This document shows positions 26,353 through 34,413 of a DNA stretch of 64,000 bases, piece by piece. A program made the position numbers and the translations under genes. The stretch is from the NCBI GenBank assembly GCA_030527015.1, contig JAUNBR010000002.1, positions 41,429 to 105,428 of the forward strand, read 5' to 3'. The notes below the pieces were generated by a model. The model was not told the DNA's origin. It ran no database searches and worked only from the letters and a program-made list of their open reading frames with translations. Source of the stretch: Planctomycetia bacterium. Its GTDB lineage: Bacteria > Planctomycetota > Planctomycetia > Pirellulales > Thermoguttaceae. How positions within the stretch are numbered: the stretch's first letter is position 1; each line of letters opens with the position of its first letter.

Positions 26353-26381
26353 TTGCTTTTCTTTTACTTTTAATGTAAAAT
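26353..26381 (+). promoter_or_regulatory. Probable glgX promoter
   Basis: TTGCTT (26353-26358) and TAAAAT (26376-26381) are separated by 17 bp, placing a start near 26388. Confidence 0.5.
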
Positions 26382-26441
26382 AAAGAATAGGAATTTATGA
26401 GTATTTTACCTATTTTAATATTATTTAGTCAGGAGATGTCC

Positions 26442-28709
26442 ATGGATCTGGACGTTCTAAAGAACCAAAATTTGAAAAATCAGGATTTTTTTAGCGTATC
26501 ATCTGATTTGGTTTCTGTACCAAGATTTGATATTACCCTTCCTTATGGTGCCATTCCGGATCCGCAGGGAGTACAGTTTCTTATTTTTAGTCGTAATGCC
26601 CGCCAGGTTAATATTTTATTGTACGATCATTTGGATGACACCAGTCCGATGGAGGTAATTCCTCTGGACCGGGACAAAAATCGCTGGGGGGATGTCTGGA
26701 GTGTTTATGTACGTGGATTATCTGCTGGTGCATTATATCATTTTCAGGCGGATGGCCCTTTTACTCCCCATTTTGGAATGCGGTTTAATAAAGACGCGCG
26801 ATTAATAGATCCTTTTGCGAAAGCGATAAATGGAGAATATTTATATACGGATGATGGAATTCTTGTTCCGCCAAAATGTGTCGTGGTGGATGATTCTTTT
26901 GACTGGCAGGGAGATCGGCATCTGCGGATTCCTCTTTCGGATTCAGTGATATATGAAATGCATGTGTGTGGTTTTACGCAGTCTCCTTCCAGTGGGTGTA
27001 AATTTCCTGGGACGTATCTTGGAGTAATAGAAAAGATTCCGTATCTGAAATCACTGGGGGTTACTGCGGTGGAGTTAATGCCGGTGCATGAATATATGCA
27101 GAGGGATCCGGTTCAGGCGGGAAAAGGGGGAGGGCGTGTAAATTACTGGGGATATGATCCAGTCGCTTTTTTTGCTCCCCATCAGGGATACGCATGGGAT
27201 AAAACTCCGGGAGCACAGGTAAGAGAATTTAAGGAAATGGTGAAGGCCTTCCATCAAGAAGGAATCGAAGTTATTTTGGATGTGGTTTTTAATCACACTG
27301 CGGAGGGAAATGAGCACGGACTGACTTTTTCCATGAAAGGTCTGGAGAATTCTGTATATTATATGCTGGAAAATGATCCACGATATTATAAAAATTATAG
27401 TGGATGTGGTAACACGGTAAATGGAAATCATCCGATCGTCCAAGAATTAATATTTAACTGTTTACGTCACTGGGTACATAATTATCATGTGGATGGATTT
27501 CGTTTTGATTTAGCATCCATACTTAGTCGGGACCGAAACGGGAATCTTGTTCCGAATCCTCCTGTGGTGGAAATGGCTGCGGAAGACCCTCTTTTGTCGG
27601 ATACGAAGATGATCGCGGAAGCATGGGATGCGGCCGGAGCATACCAGGTGGGGAGTTTTGGCTGTGTGCGCTGGGCGGAATGGAATGGCCGTTATCGGGA
27701 TGATGTTCGGCGTTACTGGCGGGGGGATCCTGGGATGACGAATTTATTGGCCACACGAATCGCGGGTTCCAGTGATCTTTATCAGGGAAGCGGAAGAATG
27801 CCATTTAACAGTATTAACTTTATTACTTCTCATGATGGCTTTACTCTGAATGATTTAGTTTCGTATAATGGAAAGCATAATGAGGCGAATGGTGAGGATA
27901 ATCGGGACGGCGACAACAATAATTTTTCTTGGAATTTTGGTCAGGAAGGGTATACTTATGATGTAATTATTCAGGAAAATCGAAAAAAACAGATAAAAAA
28001 TATGCTCGCGACACTTCTTTTCAGTCAGGGAGTGCCCATGCTGCTGATGGGAGATGAGTGCCAAAGAACCCAAAAAGGAAATAATAACGCTTACTGTCAG
28101 AATAATGAGATCTCTTGGCTGGACTGGAAGCGGGTGCTCACCGCGGAGGATGATTTATTACGGTTTTATCATGCTCTGGTGGATTTTCGGAAAGCGGAAC
28201 CCGCACTGCGCCACCGTCATTTTCTTTCCGGGCAGCCTTTCCCCGGACATTATTTTCCAGATATTTCATGGTTTCAGGTGGATGGAAAATCGTATGACTG
28301 GAGTAAAGATATGCCCACGCTGGTGTGTTTACTGGCGGCGATTCCTCCGATGTATAATTTTTCTGCTGCGACCAGTGAAAGTAAGTTGACGCGACAGATG
28401 CATTACCGGACAGCACATTCTAGTGTACTGTCTGGCCTGCGCCGTCCGCATCATCCGCCTATTTCTGCGGCAGAAGGGGAGCTGCGCACCAGTAATAATT
28501 TACTGATGATTTTTCATAGTGGGCACCTGCCGGTGAGTGTGGTGGTTCCACCCATCGCGCGTATCGTTACTTGGAGAAAATTTATAGATACCGCGGAAGA
28601 ATCTCCCAAAGATGTTTACACAAATCTGGATGGACCACTTTTAGACGCACAGCAGGCGATAAATGTTTCTGCGCGTTCATTCCAGTGTTTTCTTTCGCCC
28701 GGGAGATGA
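26442..28709 (+). CDS. glgX: Glycogen debranching enzyme (GH13 isoamylase type)
   Basis: It hydrolyses alpha-1,6 branches of glycogen or limit dextrins. About 755 residues: an N-terminal CBM48-like domain (LPYGAIPDPQGVQFLIFSRN), then the GH13 barrel with VIYEMHVCGFT, YWGYDP, ILDVVFNHTAEGN, the nucleophile Asp in DGFRFDLAS (about 356), the acid Glu in MIAEAWDAAG (about 393) and FITSHDGFTLNDLV, and a C-terminal beta domain. I prefer ATG 26442: AGGAG ends six bases before it. ATG 26397, 15 codons upstream, has a weaker AGGA and is possible. The gene is monocistronic, with a Pal105 copy about 25 bp after the stop. Glycogen storage is inferred. Confidence 0.93.
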   Translation: MDLDVLKNQNLKNQDFFSVSSDLVSVPRFDITLPYGAIPDPQGVQFLIFSRNARQVNILLYDHLDDTSPMEVIPLDRDKNRWGDVWSVYVRGLSAGALYHFQADGPFTPHFGMRFNKDARLIDPFAKAINGEYLYTDDGILVPPKCVVVDDSFDWQGDRHLRIPLSDSVIYEMHVCGFTQSPSSGCKFPGTYLGVIEKIPYLKSLGVTAVELMPVHEYMQRDPVQAGKGGGRVNYWGYDPVAFFAPHQGYAWDKTPGAQVREFKEMVKAFHQEGIEVILDVVFNHTAEGNEHGLTFSMKGLENSVYYMLENDPRYYKNYSGCGNTVNGNHPIVQELIFNCLRHWVHNYHVDGFRFDLASILSRDRNGNLVPNPPVVEMAAEDPLLSDTKMIAEAWDAAGAYQVGSFGCVRWAEWNGRYRDDVRRYWRGDPGMTNLLATRIAGSSDLYQGSGRMPFNSINFITSHDGFTLNDLVSYNGKHNEANGEDNRDGDNNNFSWNFGQEGYTYDVIIQENRKKQIKNMLATLLFSQGVPMLLMGDECQRTQKGNNNAYCQNNEISWLDWKRVLTAEDDLLRFYHALVDFRKAEPALRHRHFLSGQPFPGHYFPDISWFQVDGKSYDWSKDMPTLVCLLAAIPPMYNFSAATSESKLTRQMHYRTAHSSVLSGLRRPHHPPISAAEGELRTSNNLLMIFHSGHLPVSVVVPPIARIVTWRKFIDTAEESPKDVYTNLDGPLLDAQQAINVSARSFQCFLSPGR

Positions 28710-28734
28710 AATTTCTTTTCGGTTCTGAAATTTT

Positions 28735-28839
28735 TATACCCGATACACTATAAATTTTCACTTCCCAGGTATTTTGCTTCGCTGAAAATACCTGCTTTCA
28801 GAGCCGTAAAGAACTGAAATTTAAAGTGGAACCAGTATA
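28735..28839 (+). repeat. Pal105 copy with compensated inner hairpin
   Basis: TATACCCGATACACTATAAA to AAGTGGAACCAGTATA. The inner hairpin reads CAGGTATTTT / AAAATACCTG: both arms carry the matching change from the consensus GGCATTTT / AAAATGCC, so pairing is kept. Confidence 0.92.
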
Positions 28840-28840
28840 T

Positions 28841-28934
28841 ATCAGGATGCATATAAATTTCCACTTCTCCGATTTTTCGTGATGTATGAAGGATCTGCTT
28901 CTGTGACCGCATAAAATGGAAATTTAAGGTATCC
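28841..28934 (+). repeat. Pal105 copy, variant with GTGATGTATG centre
   Basis: It follows the previous copy directly. The left end is diverged (AGGATGCATATAAATTTCC), the centre is CGTGATGTATGAAGG instead of GCTTCGCTG, and the right end is AAATGGAAATTTAAGG. It ends at the larE stop. Confidence 0.7.
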
Positions 28935-28939
28935 TGATT

Positions 28940-29776
28940 TTATAATGCGTCATAACATCCACTGCGGAAACCCTCCATATCCAGCGTGATGAAATGAAAG
29001 CCGAGTTTTTTGAAATTTTCTGTAATTTTAGCGGTGATTTTTGGATCCGTCAGAAAATAAAACCATTCCGGAGGGAGCTCTATTCTTGCCAAGTTTCCTT
29101 CATGTACTCGCACACGGAAAGGACAGGGAAGCATGTTCGGGAGGGTTTTTAAGTGGTTTTCCAGAAGCTTTCGGAGGAAATTTTCGGCAGCTTCCACACG
29201 GCGGAAATTTTCGTCTGTCAGAGGAATGCCGTATGCAAAACGGCTGGCCAGGCAGGGGGTGGAGGGTTTTTCTGACACCGGAAGCTCCCACATTTTCGCG
29301 ATTTGACGGATTTCTGCTTTTTTTAGACCAGCATCTGCCAGAGGTGAAGGAATGCCGTATTCTTCCAGTGCTTTTTTGCCAGGGCGCCAGAGGTTTTGAT
29401 CGTCGGCATTACTTCCCTCTAATAAAACATCACAATTATTTGCGCTGGCGAAGTTCATCATATGATAAAATATTCGGCGTTTACAATAATAGCAGCGATT
29501 TTTGTCGTTTTTGAGGTAATCTGGATCAAAAATTTCGTCGGTGGCTAAAAAATGATGTGATACATGCAAAAAATCTGCCAACTGTGTAACCTGCTGTTTT
29601 TCTTCGTTCGGAAAAGAAGGTGAAAAAGCGGTAATTGCCAGCACGGATTCTGGAGCGTGTGTTTTTTGGACGGCACGTAATAAAACCGTACTGTCCACAC
29701 CTCCAGAAAAAGCGACTGCTGGCCGCGAATATCGCTGTAATGCAGTAAATAAAGAGTGAATTTTTTTTTGAAGCAT
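28940..29776 (-). CDS. larE: ATP-dependent sacrificial sulfur transferase
   Basis: LarE adds sulfur to pyridinium dicarboxylate on the way to the nickel-pincer cofactor of lactate racemase and related enzymes. The 278-residue protein has the PP-loop SGGVDST (24-30), NRCYYCKRRIF (93-103), GSNADD, and Cys175 in PSTPCLASRFAYG. That cysteine is the position whose sulfur is given up in the Lactobacillus plantarum enzyme. ATG 29776 has only a weak GGA upstream. No larB, larC or larA is in the window, so partners must be elsewhere or the protein acts in another sulfur-transfer context. Its 3' end abuts a Pal105 variant. Confidence 0.92.
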   Translation of the reverse strand: MLQKKIHSLFTALQRYSRPAVAFSGGVDSTVLLRAVQKTHAPESVLAITAFSPSFPNEEKQQVTQLADFLHVSHHFLATDEIFDPDYLKNDKNRCYYCKRRIFYHMMNFASANNCDVLLEGSNADDQNLWRPGKKALEEYGIPSPLADAGLKKAEIRQIAKMWELPVSEKPSTPCLASRFAYGIPLTDENFRRVEAAENFLRKLLENHLKTLPNMLPCPFRVRVHEGNLARIELPPEWFYFLTDPKITAKITENFKKLGFHFITLDMEGFRSGCYDAL

Positions 29777-29941
29777 ATGTCTTATATCCGATGTATAATA
29801 AAAAACGTTTTTCTGATTTTATGGCTCTTCGGAACGTTCTGTTTTTGTAGTTCTGTAAGGCAGAAATTTAGGTGAAGAGCTGGTATGTTATTCTGAAAAT
29901 GTAATCTGGTGATCATAAAAAATGATGATATACCCGTGCAT

Positions 29942-30058
29942 TATATCCTGGTTTCATTTTAAATTTCCGTTTTATGCGGCTCTGAGCGCGCAGGCATTTT
30001 CAGCGAAGCACAAAATGAAAATATAAAGGAGAATCAGGTATATGATACATCGGGAATA
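29942..30058 (-). repeat. Pal105 copy, reverse orientation, rearranged
   Basis: TATATCCTGGTTTCATTTTA, GGCATTTTCAGCGAAGCAC, and a left-type end GATACATCGGGAATA. An inserted AAAGGAGAATCAGGTATAT suggests two overlapping copies, and a left-type end overlaps its start at about 29928. Confidence 0.7.
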
Positions 30059-30177
30059 AAAATGTAAACAAGAAAAAAACATAAAGCAGAATTTTCTTTA
30101 TTTTATCTGCGGTGGTGAGAATGTCAAGTTATGAATGCTCAGATTTTATCTCGGATTCTCTATAAAATTTAATATTT

Positions 30178-30283
30178 TATACCCGATACACTATAAATTT
30201 TCGCTTCCCCGGCATTTAGCTTCGCTGAAAATGCCTGCGCTCAGAGCCGCAAAAAACGGAAATTTAAAGTGGAACCAGTATAT
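30178..30283 (+). repeat. Pal105 copy, near consensus
   Basis: TATACCCGATACACTATAAA to AAGTGGAACCAGTATA, inner GGCATTTAGCTTCGCTG then AAAATGCC. It shares its last bases with the next copy. Confidence 0.95.
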
Positions 30284-30385
30284 ACCCGATGCATTATAAA
30301 ATTCCGCCTCCACGGCATTTTTACTTCGCTGAAAATGCCAGTTTTCAGAACCGCAAAAAACGGAAATTTAAAGGAAAACCGATAT
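30281..30385 (+). repeat. Pal105 copy, in tandem with the previous one
   Basis: TATACCCGATGCATTATAAA to AAAGGAAAACCGATAT. Its first TATA overlaps the final TATA of the copy before it. Confidence 0.92.
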
Positions 30386-30552
30386 GGGAGGATACAGTAA
30401 AAATGCCTCTGGTTTTCTGGGCGCTTAAATATAAATGGAGGTGAATCAGAGGATATTTGTATAAATCATGGATGAAGTCCAAAAAAATAGGAATATTTTG
30501 TCTGTCTGATATAAATTTTCTGAAAAATCTGTTTTGTTTTCTTTAATGCTTC

Positions 30553-30580
30553 TTGACGGCTGGTGAGTTCTTTTTATAAT
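30553..30580 (+). promoter_or_regulatory. Probable pfp promoter
   Basis: TTGACG (30553-30558) and a perfect TATAAT (30575-30580) lie 16 bp apart. The predicted start near 30587 would give a 5' leader of about 220 bases before the gene; no known riboswitch fold was recognised in it. Confidence 0.6.
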
Positions 30581-30809
30581 AATGGTAGAACTATATTTAC
30601 TGCACAGAAAAGTTCACTTTTCTCTGATATTTTCATTTATGAAATATATATCTGAAAGTGCCAAAAAATGGAATAAGGAAAACCTGTGTAGGATTTATGA
30701 TTCGATTAATTTTAATGCTTTACGTGACATTATTTCAGTGATTTATGGATAAAGTAAGTATTATTATTCATAAATGTTTTACATGGAAGTCGATTAAAAA
30801 GGAGAACTC

Positions 30810-32015
30810 ATGCTTAAAGGAAATGCGATTATTGGTCAGAGTGGTGGCCCTACATCTGTGATTAACGCCAGTTTATGTGGTGTGATTCAGACATGTGCGA
30901 AATATCCGGAGCAAATTGAGAATATTTATGGGATGCAGTATGGAATCGAAGGTTTCATGCAGGAAATGGTAATAAATTTAGGAAAAGAGCTGCCAGAAAC
31001 GGTGGAAGCTCTGAAATCCACGCCTTCCAGCGCGCTGGGAAGTTGTCGGCACAAGATGCAGGAAGCGGATTTCGGACCAGTTCTAGAGCTGCTGAAAAAG
31101 TATAACATTCGTTATTATTTTCTTATCGGTGGAAATGATACCATGGATACGATTCACCGAATCGAAGCATACTGTAAGTCGCAGGGATATGATTTAATCG
31201 GTGTGGGAATTCCGAAAACTGTAGATAACGATCTTTTTGCCACGGATCATACGCCGGGTTTTGCGTCTGCGGCGCGGTATGTCGCGATGTCCATTCGTCA
31301 GGCAGGTATGCTGGCACGGGATATGAAACGAGTGGATCAGTTTACGGTTTTTCAGACGGTGGGACGTTCTGCTGGATGGCTTCCTGCGGCAGCAGCATGT
31401 GCAAAGAAAAATGAAGATGATGCTCCACATATTATTTTGTTGCCGGAACGGCCTTTTGAGAAGGAACGTTTTCTTTCGGAAGTGAAAGCCGTTCATCAGA
31501 AATATGGCTGGGTGAGTATCGTCTGTGGAGAAGGAGTGTGTTATGCTGATGGTACGCCGATAAGTGCTTCTCAGACGGATGATAAATTCGGAAATAAAGA
31601 ATTTGGTGCCATGGGTGGTACCAGCGCGGGAATGGTTCTGCACCGTATTTTATGTCAAGAATTTGGCTGGAGAGGAGAATTTCAGATTACGGAATCTCTG
31701 CAGATGTGTGCGGCGGATCGGGCTGTGCCAGTGGATATTCAGGAAGCATGGGCATGTGGGCAGCGGGCGGTGGAACTGGCTGTGTCCGGAAAAAGTGGAG
31801 TGATGGTAACGATTATTCGAAACTCGAACACACCATATACGTGGTCGCTGGGAGAGGCTCCTCTGAAAGATGTGGCTCTGGGTGAGAAGCCCATGCCGGA
31901 TGAGTTTATTTGTGATGACCGTCTTTTTGTTACGGATGCATGCCTGGAATACTTACGGCCGCTGGTGGGTGAACTGCCCGAGTATGTTCGTTTTCAGGGA
32001 ATCCGAGTGGAATAA
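30810..32015 (+). CDS. pfp: 6-phosphofructokinase, pyrophosphate-dependent type
   Basis: It interconverts fructose 6-phosphate and fructose 1,6-bisphosphate. The 401 residues start with the donor-site motif GQSGGPTSVINASL. GGNDTMD (about 107-113) has Asp where ATP-dependent enzymes have Gly, and PKTVDND (about 135-141) has Lys where ATP enzymes have GTIDND; both point to pyrophosphate as donor. VGRSAGWLPAAAA and the fructose-phosphate sites MGGTSAGM and ITESLQM follow. AAGGAG eight bases before the ATG supports the start. The reaction would be reversible and suits an anaerobe that saves ATP. It is monocistronic and closed by a strong terminator. Donor choice is inferred from two residues. Confidence 0.9.
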   Translation: MLKGNAIIGQSGGPTSVINASLCGVIQTCAKYPEQIENIYGMQYGIEGFMQEMVINLGKELPETVEALKSTPSSALGSCRHKMQEADFGPVLELLKKYNIRYYFLIGGNDTMDTIHRIEAYCKSQGYDLIGVGIPKTVDNDLFATDHTPGFASAARYVAMSIRQAGMLARDMKRVDQFTVFQTVGRSAGWLPAAAACAKKNEDDAPHIILLPERPFEKERFLSEVKAVHQKYGWVSIVCGEGVCYADGTPISASQTDDKFGNKEFGAMGGTSAGMVLHRILCQEFGWRGEFQITESLQMCAADRAVPVDIQEAWACGQRAVELAVSGKSGVMVTIIRNSNTPYTWSLGEAPLKDVALGEKPMPDEFICDDRLFVTDACLEYLRPLVGELPEYVRFQGIRVE

Positions 32016-32023
32016 TAAGTATA

Positions 32024-32128
32024 TTATCCCCGATATACTATAAAATTCCGCTGCTCGGACATTTAGCTTCGCCAAAATGCCTGCTTTCAGAGCCGCACGA
32101 AACGGAATTTTAAAGTGGAAACAGCATA
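32024..32128 (+). repeat. Pal105 copy
   Basis: TTATCCCCGATATACTATAA to AAGTGGAAACAGCATA, nine bases after the pfp stop. A few bases of the inner loop are deleted (CATTTAGCTTCGCC then AAAATGCC). Confidence 0.88.
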
Positions 32129-32168
32129 TTTTTATGTTTTGGGCATGTGCCGTTCCATTTAAATTAGT

Positions 32169-32216
32169 TTTATCTCTGATGCACTATAAAATTTTTGCTG
32201 AAAATTTACATGTGAA
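32169..32216 (+). repeat. Pal105 fragment
   Basis: TATCTCTGATGCACTATAAA at the left and ATGTGAAACCAG at the right, with most of the centre deleted. Confidence 0.55.
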
Positions 32217-32260
32217 ACCAGAAATATGATAATAAAAAATAAGTGGGGCGAGAAATAAAC

Positions 32261-32304
32261 AAAAGTAGTGTGTCAGATGATAAAATATCTGGCACACTAC
32301 TTTT
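32261..32304. terminator. Strong bidirectional terminator between pfp and the minus-strand gene
   Basis: AAAAGTAGTGTGTCAGAT (32261-32278) pairs with ATCTGGCACACTACTTTT (32287-32304): 18 bp with one G-U pair and an 8-base loop, with A and T tracts outside on both strands. Confidence 0.92.
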
Positions 32305-32341
32305 TGTATCTGGCATACTCTAAATTATTTTTCTGGAATTT

Positions 32342-32446
32342 TATACACGATATACTATAAAATCTGCTTCTCCGGCATTTTGCTTCGCTGAAAATACCTG
32401 TTTTCAGAGGCGCGCAAAACGAAAATTTAAAGTGGAACCAGTTATA
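32342..32446 (+). repeat. Pal105 copy
   Basis: TATACACGATATACTATAAA to AAGTGGAACCAGTTATA. The inner arms GGCATTTT / AAAATACC differ at one pair, a C-A mismatch. A left-end fragment (GTATCTGGCATACTCTAAAT) precedes it at about 32306. Confidence 0.88.
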
Positions 32447-32536
32447 TGTAAATCATGAATGAAGTCTAAAAAATTAGTTGGCAGATTTATATAAAACTAA
32501 AAGTTAAAAAGAAACTGTATTCACACGGAAGAAAAT

Positions 32537-33349
32537 TTATCGGCGGAGCTGCTCCAAAACATTCGAGACGTCCCGATGAACTTCCTCGGTCTGATAAATG
32601 ATTAAATGTCGGTGTGTTCTCCAGTAATAAATGGTGCCTTCACCGCCATTCGCTTCCCAGCTCTGTGGATGAATGGTGGTCTGGATAAGATTAACCAGTT
32701 CCTCTCCGCCAATTTTTCCACGGTCATTATCATCAAAATTTTGATTTCCCTGATTCCAGTTTCCGCGTCTATTAAACTGAGCGGTAATTTTTGATTTATC
32801 GTCTGGGAGTTTTACAGAATCCGGTTTTTTTACATTTTTCATTTCCGCGTCAGCCAGCATAAATTCTTTTGCGGATTCTAAAGCGTCTTTTCTTTGCTGG
32901 GTTATCTTTTCATTTTCCATTTTTGAGATCTGTTTTGAAAGCGTACTTAGCTTCTGGCGCAGTTTTTTCTCCCACTGTTTCCGTTCAGAGGAACGAATTT
33001 TAGTGTCGGTCTGTAATTCGCAGTACAGTAAAAGAAATTCTCTGGCAGCGACTTCTGTTTCTTCTGGTTTTATCGTTTTCCATTTTTTATATGCTTCCTT
33101 TATGGCGGTCAGAAGTACTTTTCCATTTCGGGAAGAAGTCACAGGTTCATTCGTTTCTTTTGTCATGGAGAAAGAAGATGGGTCCGTGCTGGAAGGTGAA
33201 AGTAAAGGAACCGGTGAAGAATTCGTAGGTGTGGGTGGTGTATTTTCCTTACCATATGCCACGCAGAACAGAAAAAGGCAGATGGGGAGGCTTATTAAAA
33301 ATAAAATAGATATTTTAGGAAAAGAATACTGGATGTGTGATGCAGACAT
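32537..33349 (-). CDS. Exported protein with C-terminal secretin-like short domain
   Basis: This 270-residue protein starts with a membrane or signal helix (residues about 11-32), then a Pro/Ser/Thr-rich linker. A Lys/Glu-rich, probably coiled-coil region (about 80-175) precedes a basic Asn/Gly-rich stretch. The C-terminal 55 residues (GEELVNLIQTTIHPQSWEAN ... VHRDVSNVLEQLRR) resemble the short segment repeated in planctomycete secretin/GspD-like proteins, where it reads roughly L-I-xx-TI-xP-xxW then VxxLLxxLR. No secretin channel domain is present, so it is probably not a pore. GAGG six bases before the ATG supports the start. Function unknown. Confidence 0.7.
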   Translation of the reverse strand: MSASHIQYSFPKISILFLISLPICLFLFCVAYGKENTPPTPTNSSPVPLLSPSSTDPSSFSMTKETNEPVTSSRNGKVLLTAIKEAYKKWKTIKPEETEVAAREFLLLYCELQTDTKIRSSERKQWEKKLRQKLSTLSKQISKMENEKITQQRKDALESAKEFMLADAEMKNVKKPDSVKLPDDKSKITAQFNRRGNWNQGNQNFDDNDRGKIGGEELVNLIQTTIHPQSWEANGGEGTIYYWRTHRHLIIYQTEEVHRDVSNVLEQLRR

Positions 33350-33406
33350 TTTAACCTCACTTTTGGATCCGAGATATGGAATTAATATTTTATGTTTTTG
33401 TGTTTT

Positions 33407-33447
33407 TATCCCCGATGCACTGTAAAAATCCGCTTTTTTCAGTATTT
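33407..33447 (+). repeat. Pal105 half copy interrupted by the next copy
   Basis: TATCCCCGATGCACTGTAAA, then TTTTTTCAGTATTTT; a complete copy begins where this one breaks off. Confidence 0.7.
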
Positions 33448-33448
33448 T

Positions 33449-33553
33449 TATACCCGATACACTATAAAATCCGCTTCTCCGGCATTTAGCTTCGCTGAAA
33501 ATGCCTGCTTTCAGAACCGCACAAAACTGAAATTTAAAGTGGAACCAGGTATA
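33449..33553 (+). repeat. Pal105 copy, near consensus
   Basis: TATACCCGATACACTATAAA to AAGTGGAACCAGGTATA, with GGCATTTAGCTTCGCTG and AAAATGCC inside. A right-half fragment follows at 33560-33615, as expected if this copy inserted into an older one. Confidence 0.95.
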
Positions 33554-33559
33554 ATACTT

Positions 33560-33615
33560 TTCGCGGAAAATGCCTGCTTCGGAGGCGCTTAAAATGGAAA
33601 TTTAAAGGAAAATCT
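33560..33615 (+). repeat. Pal105 half copy (3' half)
   Basis: CGCGGAAAATGCCTGCTTCG, then ATGGAAATTTAAAGGAAAAT, matching the right half; possibly the remainder of the interrupted copy at 33407. Confidence 0.7.
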
Positions 33616-33890
33616 GTGTACCACTTCATGGAAAATGCGGGGAAAGCGGATTTTAATCGCTCGAGTATAAAAGGAATCCGTATATGAACTTTATTTAAAA
33701 TAACATATAAAAAAATAAATTGCAAGATATAATAAAAATTTTTATTTTTTTAATGTATACGGGTTTTCTCTTAAATTTCCGTTTTATGTATGGTGTTACG
33801 GCATCATGAAAAAAATTTTATGGGGAAATTTTTTTTACGCGGTAATTGACTTTATTGGCCATATACGTAATAATAAGAGATTATTATTTT

Positions 33891-33997
33891 TATACTCGAT
33901 ACACTATAAAATTCCGCTTCTCCGGCATTTTTGCTTCGCTGAAAATGCCTGCGTTCAGAGGCGCACAAAACGGAAATTTAAAATGGAACCGGGATAT
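33891..33997 (+). repeat. Pal105 copy, near consensus
   Basis: TATACTCGATACACTATAAA to AAATGGAACCGGGATATA, with the inner hairpin GGCATTTTTGCTTCGCTG and AAAATGCC. Confidence 0.94.
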
Positions 33998-34146
33998 ATC
34001 GAAATATTATAAAATTTTCTTCTGTGGTTTTTTGCGAAATATGAAAAGCGTGTTTATGTCGGCGTTTATGTTCTCCGAAAACTGAAATTTAAAAAAGAAG
34101 AGGGGGGGATAAATGTCAGGATTAGTGTTTTTTGCGGTTATATGTC

Positions 34147-34245
34147 GATTCTGTATCAAAATTCCGTTTTATGCGGCTCTGAAAGCAGGCATTTTCAGCG
34201 AAATAAAATGCCGGGGAAGCAAAAATTTATAGTGTATCGGGTATA
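34147..34245 (-). repeat. Pal105 copy, reverse orientation
   Basis: AAATTCCGTTTTATGCGGCT, GGCATTTTCAGCGAAATAAA then ATGCC, and TAGTGTATCGGGTATA. The right-type terminal repeat is shortened. Confidence 0.9.
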
Positions 34246-34250
34246 AAATA

Positions 34251-34286
34251 CCGAAAAAGCAGAAATTTATAGTATATTTGGCATAA
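34251..34286 (-). repeat. Pal105 end fragment
   Basis: AAAAGCAGAAATTTATAGTA then TATTTGGCATA repeats the left-type end immediately after the previous copy. Confidence 0.65.
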
Positions 34287-34413
34287 AATTCAGTGAAAAG
34301 AAAATTTATACACCAGTTTTAAATTTTGTCATAATAATGAAGGATGTCCATGTAAATGAGTCAGTAAAAAAGTTGTAAGAACGTTATTTTGTGTCTCAAG
34401 AGAAAAGGATATA

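Larger units (their letters stand above)
29777..30552. other. Gene-free stretch larE-pfp
   Basis: Three Pal105 copies (29942-30058, 30178-30283, 30281-30385) and fragments occupy much of it. No gene or RNA was recognised. Confidence 0.65.
33350..34413. other. Gene-free stretch before the activase genes
   Basis: It contains three near-full Pal105 copies (33449-33553, 33891-33997, 34147-34245) and at least three fragments (33407-33447, 33560-33615, 34251-34286). Short open frames here are made of element sequence and are not called. Confidence 0.7.

Noticed and set aside
30583..30753. Frame of 56 codons before pfp (starts MVELYLLHRK)
   Set aside because: No ribosome site, its ATG lies upstream of the predicted transcript start, and composition is A/T-driven. 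I would reconsider with ribosome profiling.
33806..34085. Short frames in the gap before the activase genes
   Set aside because: They are made of Pal105 sequence; similar frames recur wherever the element occurs.
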